Shown one piece after another: positions 11,435 through 21,368 of a stretch of 64,000 nucleotides of DNA (within the stretch, counting starts at the first letter, position 1; every line of letters begins with the position of its first letter). Origin of the DNA: Thermothelomyces thermophilus ATCC 42464. Taxonomy: Eukaryota; Ascomycota; Sordariomycetes; Sordariales; Chaetomiaceae. Location of the stretch: positions 3,658,001 through 3,722,000 of the forward strand of contig NC_016474.1 of assembly GCF_000226095.1 (NCBI RefSeq), read 5' to 3'. The position numbers and the translations under genes are program-made. The notes under the pieces are model-generated. The model was not told the origin of the DNA and searched no databases. It worked only from the letters and a program-made list of their open reading frames with translations.

Positions 11435-12170
11435 CTACCTCAAACGTCCATAGTCATCCTCATGATACTCCCTCGACATGGCCCTCTGCCGCTGCGCCTG
11501 GAGGGCCCGCCCGAGACCGCCGCGGCCCTCGTCGTAATCCTCGCGGTACTCGTCGCGCACCTGTCCTCCCGACTTTCCACGGCCGTACTGTCGGCCTTCT
11601 GTGAATCCCGGATCCAGATCCGTCCTGATGATGCGCTCGTCCAGCTTCGTTCCGCCAATGTACTTCATGCAGTCGAGCGCGTCCTGGTGGGTGTAGTACT
11701 CGACGAAGCAGAACCCGCAGGGCGTCTTGTTGAATCGGTCGAGGCCCATCACTAGTCGCTTGATCTCGCCGCACTTGGAGAAGAGCTCGTAGACCTGTTC
11801 TTCGGTGGTGTAGAAGGACCTGATCCCGGGGGGGGGGGGGGGGGGGGCACGCGGTCAGCCCTGTTAACCACCGCAACACTCTAGCACTTGCGACCCAGCA
11901 GCTTACAGGTTGCCAACATAAAGAGTCGTGGCGTTCTTTAGCGGGTCCTCTTCGGACTGGTCATTCTGCGTGTTTGTATCGCCGTCTCCATCGCGCTGTT
12001 CCCTCTCGAGTCGCCTGCGTTTGTTCTGGGATGTTGCCAGGAAAGTCGCATGTGTTAGACGGGTTGCCATTGATTTTCAAAAGAGCAACATCGCCCCGGA
12101 TACTCACTCTGCTTGCAAAGTACGCGCTCGGCTGGTCGAGCCGCTCCACGGTTGGCCGTGGTCCCCGCAT
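11435..12170 (-). CDS. CBC2: Nuclear cap-binding complex subunit 2 (CBP20/Cbc2)
   Basis: Exons 12170..12108, 12025..11907 and 11819..11435 encode 188 aa. CBP20 binds the m7G cap of nuclear RNA together with CBP80 and supports splicing and export. The N-terminus has the cap-binding LDQPSAYF segment. The single RRM has RNP2 LYVGNLSFYT and RNP1 GFCFVEYY, and the [29 protein letters not shown] tail (quoted here as one stretch only by its ends IRTDLD and RDEYR) matches the cap-binding loop of the family. A basic C-terminal extension ends EDDYGRLR. The second intron (11906..11820) holds an uninterrupted run of 20 C on the coding strand directly before its acceptor. Divergent to NUP82 with 463 bp between starts. 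Confidence 0.95.
11828..11847 (-). repeat. G20/C20 homopolymer inside CBC2 intron 2
   Basis: Twenty consecutive G on the plus strand give a C20 polypyrimidine tract on the coding strand, a few bases before the 3' splice site at 11820. The exact length may be affected by sequencing. Confidence 0.85.
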
Positions 12171-12633
12171 CGTTGTGGAAGTCGCGTTTTTCTTGGAAGG
12201 AGAAAAGTACCGAGTCGAATTCTGGCCTTCCGGCGTGGATTGGAATGGCTGCCGCTGTTGCGACACAGTAGCGAGTTGCAGCATCGCAAACAAGCAGGGT
12301 TGCTGCAAAAGTGGGTCCTGCCTTCACTGCGGATTACGGATTACAGAAAGTTACCCGCTGTGTTGCCGGGGGTTAAAGTCCGCGTGCCTGCCGAGAAAAA
12401 GCTGCGTTGCCCGGGCCTAAAGAGAAACGCGCGAACAAGGGTTCGAGCGAGCTCTCAGCTGGGAAAAGCTTCCCAACCTCCACCACCAAAGCTGCACGAT
12501 AACCACGACGTCCAATAGATCAAACGCCCAATTCCGTGGTGCATCGCCGATTGCCACTTGCTGACTTTAGACGCACGCGGCTTTGCTCACAGGCACGAAA
12601 AACCGACAAGCTGTTGCCTCGGCGCGCATGCAG
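12171..12633. other. Divergent promoter region CBC2 / NUP82
   Basis: 463 bp between opposed starts. Open frames here have no recognisable product. A second in-frame ATG for NUP82 lies six bases upstream of the chosen one (12628). Confidence 0.5.
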
Positions 12634-15449
12634 ATGCCCAAGATTAAGAGCTTTGCGCCGGGCTGGCTCAACGAGCCTTCTTCTCCCGGCCACAAGCTCT
12701 TCGAGCAGTGCACGGATGATGCGACGACTGCTGCGGCCCTTCCATATGGCAGGAGAGCAAAGCCCGGGACCGCGGCGGACCATAGCACGGCGCGGCACCG
12801 AGATCTTCGTGGCGGTCGGGAAAACATTACGATGGGGCGACCTCGCCTACCTCAAGGAGTCGTGGGAGACAAAGCACGCCCGGTCCATCCTTGGAACTCG
12901 CATCAAAAAGGAGGGTTCCGATGACCCGTCCGACTACGACAGCGCGATTGCCGGACATGCAACAGACGGATATCGAGTGAGTTGTAGCGAGCTGGGCACC
13001 CCTCCCACCCCCCGACCCTCCGCACACAAACCAACTCTCTGGGGCTGGCCCCGGGAGGAGAGAGGGAGGAGAGAAGAGAGACAATTTGCGCGCTGACACA
13101 CCTATCAAACAACAGACCATCAAGACGCCCGTTGCCGATGATATTCGCCAGCTGGTCATGTCCCCGAATCAGGACCTCCTGGCAGTCCTGACGTCTCATA
13201 CGGTCCACATCTGCATACTGCCCGACTCCTCCCACCTCTACGCCCGGGACGCCGCGCCGTTCAAGCCCAAGTTCTGGACTCTGGGACCGACGACACACGT
13301 CACCTCGCGTTCGGCAGTCGTCTCGGCCTTGTGGCATCCACTCGGAGTCAATGGAACGGCACTTGTCACGGTCACAGAGGACGCGGTGGTGCGCGTCTGG
13401 GAGCTGTCTACGGCGGACCGCTGGACTTTCGATTCGGCCACGCTCGCAATCGATCTCAAGAGGCTGGCTGATGGGACGTCGTTGGACCAGGACTTTAGCG
13501 CCTCCGTCTCGGCCACGAATAAAGGCTTCTCACCCGATGCGTTCGACATGGAAGTCGCGGCCGCATGCTTCCCTGCTAGGGGTTCCGGAGGCTGGTCGCC
13601 GATGACCCTGTGGATAGCCATGACCGGGGGTGACGTGTATGCCCTGTGCCCGCTTCTGCCCCAGCGCTGGGCCCCCCCTCCCACGCTGATCCCGTCCTTG
13701 TCTGTCTCCATTGTGGCTAAAGTGGCAGCCACCGAAGACGACCCCGATGCTTCCCCCGAGGCCCGGCTCTTGGCTCAACAACAGCTTGATTGGATGTCCG
13801 ACCTGGACAACCAGGAGCCCAAGATTGTGGAAGGTGCTCGCGGCGAGGTCGAGGTCGAGGTTTATGCGCGGCCCACCCGCCCAGGCGTGATCCCGAGACT
13901 CCAGGGCCCGTTTGAGTTCGACCTGAATCCGGAGGACGAGCAGGACGATGAGGTGGAGCTGAAGGACATCTACGTTATTGGGGAAAAGGCACGGCTGACA
14001 GATCTGATGAGCGGCGAAGAGGAGGAGTTGGAGGTGGAAAATGATGAAGGGACCGGCTTGTCCTTGACAGTTGTCTGCCTCCTTTCCACCAGCGGGCAAG
14101 TCAAGATCTGTCTGGATGTGGAAGGAGTCGAGGCGCAATGGCTCCCCCCAAAGTCCAAGCAGAGGTCGAGGCCATTCGGCGCTTTCACCAGCACTCCCAC
14201 CTTACTAACCTTCCAGACCTTTGACACCCTCAAGCCTGTCGAGGTCACGCCTGATGGTTGGCCCATGTTTAGTGAGGACGCTACCTCTCGGTACGCATTC
14301 TACATCACACACCCGGCCGGGATTACCTACGTTTCCCTGGCACCGTGGGTGTTCAGGCTCGAGAACGAACTGGAGGGGGATTCCGAGGCAGGGGCGGAGT
14401 TCCGCATTGACCTGCTGGTCAAGGGGCAAGGATCAGAGCGGGAGCGCATCTACACGCAGGCTCGCGGCCAGACCTCCCTGGCAGCAGCTACCGCGATCCG
14501 CGATCCCGATCTTGGGCATTTCGTCCTCTCTGCCACCCATAGCGACCCAGTCGCCCTCTTCTTCGATACGCCGGAGCAGGACATTGTGCCGAGAGAGTCT
14601 CCGTCCGCGGTCCTCGACAACGTGGACTTTCCTCAGCCAGAAGTCGCTTGGGAACCGCGTCCTCTCTTCCGCACGCCGGAAGCATTGGAGCACAAGAGCG
14701 CACTGCCGGCGTGGATAGATCACCTAAAGACGGGCAGGCGACGCCCGCTGATGCACCAAGAGCTGCGCCTCTCGATGGCAACGCTCGAGGTGTTTACCGA
14801 AGGTCACAAGGTTCTCGCCAGCGAAGTGGACAGCATCAACGATGCCGTCGCGCAGTTGTTCAGGAAGTGCCAGACGCTCCAGGAGGAACTGAGGAAGCAG
14901 ATCGCCAAGGCAAACGAGGCCAAGCAGAAGGTGGATGTGATCACGGGCGAGGACTCTGCAGACGACGAGTCCTCAGCGGTCTCGCAAGACGAACTCGCGC
15001 GGGACCGGCTTCGGCAAGTTCGAGAGCGGCAGGAGGAACTGGCGAGCAGGATGGACAAGCTGAAGCGGCAGCTCGGCAGGCTGACGAGCCGCGAGCTCAG
15101 CGACAAGGAGAAGGCATGGGGGGAGGAAGTCCGGGCGCTCGAGAGCAGCGTCTTTGGCCCCGAGGCAGATCAGGCGGCGGCGGGGGCGGCGACTCCCAAG
15201 ACCAAACAGCCCTGGAAACGGTTCGAAGAAGTCAAATCCCTGCGGGACGCCTTGTTTGCGCAGGCTGAAGAGCTGCACCGTTCTCGGGAGGGAACGGGCA
15301 ACGACGGTCCCGCGTCGCCGGCGCCTGGTTTGCGGATCCCGGCCGAGGTGCGCAGGCAAAAGATGGCGCAGGTCATGGGTCTACTGGATCGGGAGTCTGC
15401 ACTGGTGGAGGCAGTCAAGGCCCGTATTGAGAGATTAAGTGTTGGATAG
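12634..15449 (+). CDS. NUP82: Nucleoporin Nup82 (Nup88 family)
   Basis: The start MPKIKSFAPGWLNEP is typical of fungal Nup82. Nup82 anchors the cytoplasmic-filament complex (Nup82-Nup159-Nsp1) for mRNA export. The N-terminal half is a beta-propeller, including RRTIARRGTEIFVAVG and SRSAVVSALWHPLG. The C-terminal third is a predicted coiled coil (from about VDSINDAVAQLFRKCQ to the end) that would bind partners. The second intron (12977..13115, GTGAGT...AACAG) is clear. The first join is not: the MPKIK frame must shift to the TIARRG frame between 12707 and 12770. Either a 55-nt intron 12708..12762 (GTGCAC...AAAG, weak signals) or a one-base difference in the CCCGGG at 12763-12768 would do it. 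With the intron the protein is about 873 aa. Confidence 0.9.
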
Positions 15450-17032
15450 TAGGCGCGCGCGCGAGCCAGTCAGGGGTGGCGGACGCGGGCAAGGGAACCA
15501 CTACGGATGATCACACAGGTCGGAACCTTGAGAGGGACAAGCTAGGTCAGCTGCCTCGACAGCGCCCATTGTTTTGATACCAACGGAAGAAGAGACAACC
15601 AAGCCATTCATTTCTCACTCCGCCGTCAGACGGGGGTCACGGCTCCTCTCACCGCATGCCCGGGTGTGGCTCTTGTTTCTGCTGGGGGGAACGCCTGGCC
15701 GCCTCATCTGAGGCAAGCGTGGAGAGACGGGATGATGCTGAGGCTGCTGCCACTTACACACGCTGTCCAATCATTTTCTGTCTAATCGGAAGCGTGCTCG
15801 TGTCACAGGAGCAACAATATTTGGGTGGACAAATGAAGAGAGTTTTTCCGCCTTTTTATTTTTCTTGTTTCTTTTTTTACTTACACCCCTCCCCCCCCCC
15901 CTGTTTTTCCTCTGCTCGTCGAGTCCCCCTGCGCCAACGGCTATTGTTAGGGCCATGCTGGAAGAGTTCTAGCAGACAGGCAGGCAGGCTGGCTGGCTGC
16001 CGGCGCTGCTGCATATCTGCACGAAGGAGGGTTTCTCTTCATCAACCATTCGCATTTGCTGCTTTCTTGGCGCCCCGTTTCAGAGTTCGACGTCGAATTC
16101 GACGCACAGCATGCATGAAGTCTCGGGCTCTGCGCTCGAAGGGCCAACGAAGTCTCGGGACGGTATAGCCTGACGCGGATTGCCTCCTGTCTCAACGGCC
16201 AACTGCCTCCCCCGCCTGCACTGCGTACTGCTGCCCCGGGGTGGCAAGACAACAGATGGATAGGGGGTGTCTTCCGTGGAGACATACATGGGCTGGCTAC
16301 TGCGAACGGAGAGCGACCGATCTTCGGAAGGAGGCATGAGCCCGTTGTCCTTGTCGTCGATGGGCTGATGCAGGAGGCTTCTCTCCCCCGGTTCTCCCCG
16401 GAGCGCGTCCTCTGGTGTGTCCCGCTCACCGCTCACAACGCTCATCCTCCGCCGTCTGGCCACTCGGATACCCCTGTGTAACCCTTTTCCGTTTCCGCTT
16501 GCCCCGACCGAAGAAGCTGCAATCAAAGCAAATGGTTGCTGTGAAACTCGGCATGGTGAGATCTGCGCATTCTTCTCGCCGAAGCCCGGCTGGTGCCTGT
16601 GCGCGGGAACATGCCGAATCCCGTCTCTTCTTTTCGCCGTCTCTACCACACCCGCTCCCCCACCGTCCTACCAAGGTAGTAGAACGACCACTCACCACTC
16701 CCCCCCGGGTTCCCGGGCGTTCCTAGCCACGTCCAATGAATGCACGCGCCTCACTTTTTTTTCCCGGCTCGTCGAGTATCTGTGCCGCACCCGGCACCGG
16801 GATGCATCTCGCTCTCGTTGCATGGCTTACCGGAATAGCCTTCACGAGAGGCAAACCCGGTGGGCAGAAATGGGTATAAGTAAGGGAGGATTCTCTTACG
16901 GGAGCTGGCGGTCTCCTGTAAGCACCCATCGTCACCTTGGACCGGTTTGGCGTAACCCAGATGCTTGTGCGTCTTGTAGACACTGAGACCTCTCAATATC
17001 AAACTTCACTGCAAGGGGGTCTCCTATTCAAG
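15450..17032. other. Intergenic region, no gene supported
   Basis: About 1.6 kb between NUP82 and the next plus-strand gene. It has a C11 run near 15891-15901 and pyrimidine-rich sequence. Several medium ORFs on both strands are Arg/Ser/Pro-rich and look like chance frames of GC-rich DNA. Much of it could be leader of the downstream gene. Confidence 0.45.
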
Positions 17033-19077
17033 ATGGCACCCGGAGCTTCTACTACCCCTTCGATCGACCTGCGCGCCCAAATCATTGGTAAGTCCTCCGC
17101 GGCCGTGACAGAAAAACTATAGTCACTAACACGGCTCGTCGGCCTGCAGAAAACTGCGAGTTCTTCAGCAAACCATATGCCCGTTTGTCGTTGGTCATTG
17201 CGAAAGAACCACTGGGGGGCCTCAGGGCTATCGTGGTGAAGACTGAAGATGGCACCCGAGAAGCCTTGCTGTCCGAAGCAGCCTCGTCCCTCAACGAGGC
17301 CCTCCAAGCCCTTCATGTCAAATCCGCAGAGGCAGTCCAGAATCACATCTCTAGTAACGGATTCGCCTTGGTGAACACGGCCAAGGAGCGGAGCTTTGCA
17401 CTCGATGACGATAACGACGACGACGACGACTACGACGACAGGGCGCACGGGAGCGATTCTTCCACCGTGACGCTGGACGAGGGCGAGTCTTTGTCCGACG
17501 ACGAGACCGTCTCGGTATGCTCGGTGGGCAGGGCCAAGCGCCGCGGCCGAAAGGCGGACAAGTCAGCCAAGGCGAGCTCGGCGAGGCGCAAGACGAAGAG
17601 ACAGGGTCGCGCCAGGTCCCGCTCCCCCTGGCGTTCCGCGGGCTCTGCTCGTTCTCGGTCTCGGTCGAGCTGCTCCGGCTCTTCGGGCTACGAACTGCAC
17701 TACGACCCCCCGGCCATCCCCTCCCGCCGCCCACCCATCCTCCACGGCTTCTCTCAGCGCATGCCTCCGCGCCCGCCTCCACGTCCGCCCCAAGGCACCT
17801 TTCCGTTCATTCCAAGGGGGCATCCCGCGCCTCCTCCCCCACCGCCGCCGGGCCCCCGGCCCTTCTTCACCCGCGCTGCGTACGGCGGCATGACCAGCAT
17901 GCCTCCACCACCCGTTCGCGCTTCTCCCTTCTCGGGGGGCAACAAGGCACCCCTGCATACAACCAACCACAACAGTAACGACAATAACCCCGCCAGCACG
18001 ATGATGCCAACCACTACCCCAGCCTCTCCCCTTAGTCACCACCCCGCCACTCACCAGTACCAGAACCGGAATTCCTACCAGAACCAGTGCCACCAACCAG
18101 AGCCGCAACCGCAACCGCAACCGCAACAGCAACCACAACCGCTCCACGACCTCATCCTCCACATCCGCTGGCGCCACCACGGCGAGCGCCGCATCGTCCA
18201 ACAGACGTCGCAGATCACGGTGCGCGGGCTCCAGCAGTCGGCTCTGTCCTTCGTCAAGCAGCAAGGCGCGAGCTTCGCCAACGGCCCGTCCCCACGCTCA
18301 TCGCCGCTGCCGCCGCCGCCGCCGCCACAGGACGGCAGCATCAACATCGGCAGCGACGCCAACACCATCGACAACCACGGCCACGACCACGGCCACGGCC
18401 ACGGCGGTACCAACCCCGCGGCGCGGCAGCAGACTCCGGACTGTTCCGGCCTGCGCGCGGCGGTGCGGGCGGTGGTGGTGGACGGAGTGAGCTATGACCT
18501 GACGGGGTGGGCCGGGGACGATCTGGGCCGGTTACTGGACGGTCTCGGTTCTCCCTCTTCTTCTTCTTCTTCGTCGTCGTCGTCACCCCCCTTCTCCTCC
18601 TCCTCCACCACCACCTCTTCCACCACCATCACCACCCTTTCTTCTGCTTCCACTGCTGTCGCTTCGGGCGAGGGAAAGCAGCAAGGAGGACCAGGCGGAA
18701 GAGGGGCGACGACGAGAACGAGAACGATGCCGAGGTTCGAGGTGGACGTCTGGAGCGACGACGATGACGGCCTCCCAGGGAACAACAACATGCCGGCGAC
18801 CGCGACTACGACGACCCCGCCCGGGCTGTACGGCGGCGCCGACCCCAGTAGGGCCCGGCCGACGACGACGTCCGGGTTCGGGTATGGGGCACCGTCGACG
18901 GGGGGTAACGGCTTCTCGTCGTGCGGCGGTGCCGGGAGCTACGCTCCGCAGGCTGTGACGGCTGGGGCGGTTGCTGCTGCTGCTGCTGCTGCTGCTGCTC
19001 CTCCTCCTTCTGCCCTTGCGAACGGGTCGCGGACGGGGTTTGCGTTGTCGTCGCCCGGGCTGGTGGCATCGATTTAG
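17033..19077 (+). CDS. Unrecognised low-complexity protein (Ser/Arg, Pro and Ala rich)
   Basis: Exons 17033..17087 and 17150..19077 encode 660 aa; the 62-nt intron has GTAAGT, CACTAAC and CTGCAG. I do not recognise a family. A short ordered-looking start (residues 1-95, including YARLSLVIAKEPLGGLRAIV and SLNEALQALHVKSAEAVQNH) is followed by an acidic block (DDDNDDDDDYDD), a basic Arg/Ser block (about 145-195), then a long Pro-rich tract with PPPPPPP and PQPQPQPQ runs. A second ordered island near residues 360-400 reads LHDLILHIRWRHHGERRIV, and a third CSGLRAAVRAVVVDGVSYDL. A poly-Ala stretch from GCT codons lies near the C-terminus. No signal peptide or membrane span. The Arg/Ser block suggests a nuclear protein, which is only a guess. 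Confidence 0.75.
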
Positions 19078-19471
19078 GGACGGTGTGGAAAGTGTGGGTG
19101 ATGTTTTCCCCCCCCTGTTTTCGGAAGCGAGGCGTGCGTCTGGTTGGTGGACTAACGAGTTGGTCGGCCAAGGGGAAGGAAAATGTGGGAATCAAGTGCC
19201 GAGGGCACGAAGGGTGAGGCTGCAGAGAGTGGCTCCAGAGCAGCTGAGGGTAGGAAACATATCAAGGGGGAGATAGTCTTGGCCTCAAAGGGGAGGGGGG
19301 GGACCACATGGGTAACAACGGCGCCATTATTCGGCACTTTTACACCAGTCTCGCTTCCTTTCGACTTCTCCTTCCTTTCCCGTCCTTTTTTTCGCACCAC
19401 CACAGTCTCTTCACAAGCTGATTCTTCTCTCTTGACCTCACCATACCCACCACACCGTTTCTTTTGAGGCC

Positions 19472-19546
19472 TTAGTAGTCCTCGTCGTTCCCACGGAAGA
19501 AGAGGTCAGGGCGCTTGGTGATCTCTCTGGCAGCGGCATGGATGGA
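19472..19546 (-). other. Orphan 3'-exon-like fragment ending RGNDEDY
   Basis: Read on the minus strand, a short open stretch ends EITKRPDLFFRGNDEDY and a TAA stop. A possible acceptor (GCCAG) lies directly before EITK. The composition looks like a real protein C-terminus, but I find no upstream exon with matching signals in the next 1.8 kb. It could be the last exon of a small gene I failed to assemble, a remnant, or chance. Confidence 0.3.
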
Positions 19547-20593
19547 GAAGCAGGGAGTTTAGAGCCCTCCTTGGATTCCAGGGGCCTCCTTGATGCTAAC
19601 CTAGTATGTAGTATGTAAGTTTAACTTCTACAATACATTGGCTTATTCGTCAGTGCTATTATACTCTTGTGCCGTGGTGATATTTGTGGGGGGGGAAATC
19701 TCCCCTCGTGGGGCTACTCTGAAATCGCGCGGTCGATCGAATGTATAAATGATGTTTTACAAACTGGAATAGAGAAGTAAAGCGACAGGCATGACTACTG
19801 CTTTGCTGATGTTCCCCCCCACGTTCCTTCCCCCGTTCTTGGTATCCAGCCAACCCCCTCCCACCCCCTTCCGGATCCGGCCAGGGGGGAAGGAAGACTG
19901 CAGGCCTCCGCGGGAGATCTTCCCCCGGGCGTTCCTGCGCAAAATTGAAATAACGTCATATCCTCAGCTGGGCCCGTGGCGGCAAGGGCGGCAAGGCTGC
20001 GAGAGAGGTTTAGTCCATGCTCCCGGAACACACCGGCACCACGGGCATGCGCGGCTCCATGTACATACAAAAAAGAATGGGGCCAACGTGATATGAAAAG
20101 TAAAAATACCCGAACCACGCCGCGCTTACTCCGAGCTCCGGCAAACAAAAACATCGGTCAAAACCAGTCTTGCTCTCTCATCCCAACCAAGCAAACTAAG
20201 AAACACACGCTCAGTCTCCGAACCGACACCTTCCACAGCTTCCCAGACAACCGGAAACCAAAACGCCCCCGTCCCCAACTTTTCTTTCCGCACCAGCTCA
20301 ACCTCCATCCAGCCGTCGGTTGGTCGGTTAGACGGTTGGTTGGCTGCTCATGGGCCAAAAAAAAAGAGAAACGAAAGAGGCAAACAAAAACACAAAGATC
20401 CGCAGGAGTAGCTGATGAGAGGGCCGAAAAGTCGCGGCGGTTTAGTGTAATCCGTACGTAGAAAAAGGCAAGCGATCGGCATTCGAAAACTTGCCGAACC
20501 GTGCATTCTCCTCCTCTGCCATCCGGCACTGAATGCAGCAGCCCTGCGCACACGCCGAAGCCGATGATTGGTACTGTACATGCATACATAAGG

Positions 20594-20610
20594 TACATAC
20601 ATACATACAT
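20594..20610. repeat. (TACA)n microsatellite
   Basis: A run of four TACA units lies between genes. The same GTACATACATAC string recurs at other intergenic sites (near 3596, 33259, 35835, 40984 and 41405). Confidence 0.8.
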
Positions 20611-21368
20611 GTGCGGAACTTGAATGCTGGGTACAATGCGGTTAGTTTGTACATATGTGTATGTACTGCCATTCATCCGTTCTTGCATGCCCGAGGCCCG
20701 AGCATGGACTTGGTAATCCACAACCCACAAGTAGTATTATGTAGTTCTGGTCAAGGCAGACGTGGCACGTTGCACCATGACCCTCGGAGTCCCCGAAATC
20801 GCCTCCCGATTTCCGAACTAAAGTAACTCATCATCGGCGATTGGTGGTGGTACCGAGCGTGCTTGCTTTCTTGTGACCCGGAAGTGTTAGGGCTCGGATC
20901 GATTCTGTTTAGTGAGGCTGTCTAGCTCCCAGAAGGGGGTTGAGACATCATCACCATCATCATCATCAGCCATTCGTTGTCCGTCTCTGCCTACGTTACC
21001 TCCTTTCCGATAATACACAATTCACCCTCTTCAATACGGCCGGGGGCGCCGTCTGCCCAAGTACGGAGCCGGCCAGCGATACCGGTCCCGTATGATAAAA
21101 CAAGACTCGGCTCCATCAACTACAGCACGTTGCCTCTGTACCACCCCCGTCTATTCGATGCCCATCCGTTTCACACACGCAACGCCGCGCATATGCCTTC
21201 TCCATTCCAGCCAACCTGCCTCCTATAGCAGATAGGCCAACGAATGGATGTGTGGTATATAAGCCTTTGATTAGTTTCCACGCCTTCAACAAAGTCGAGG
21301 CAAACACAGCTGCCCTCAATCGTCCAAGCCGTGCGCATGACTTGTTTGTTTCGCCCCCCACGTCCCGT

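Larger units (their letters stand above)
19078..21368. other. Intergenic region with an orphan coding-like fragment
   Basis: About 2.3 kb between two convergent genes. It contains a (TACA)n tract at 20594..20610 and one coding-like piece on the minus strand (19472..19546) described separately. No complete gene is supported. Confidence 0.5.
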
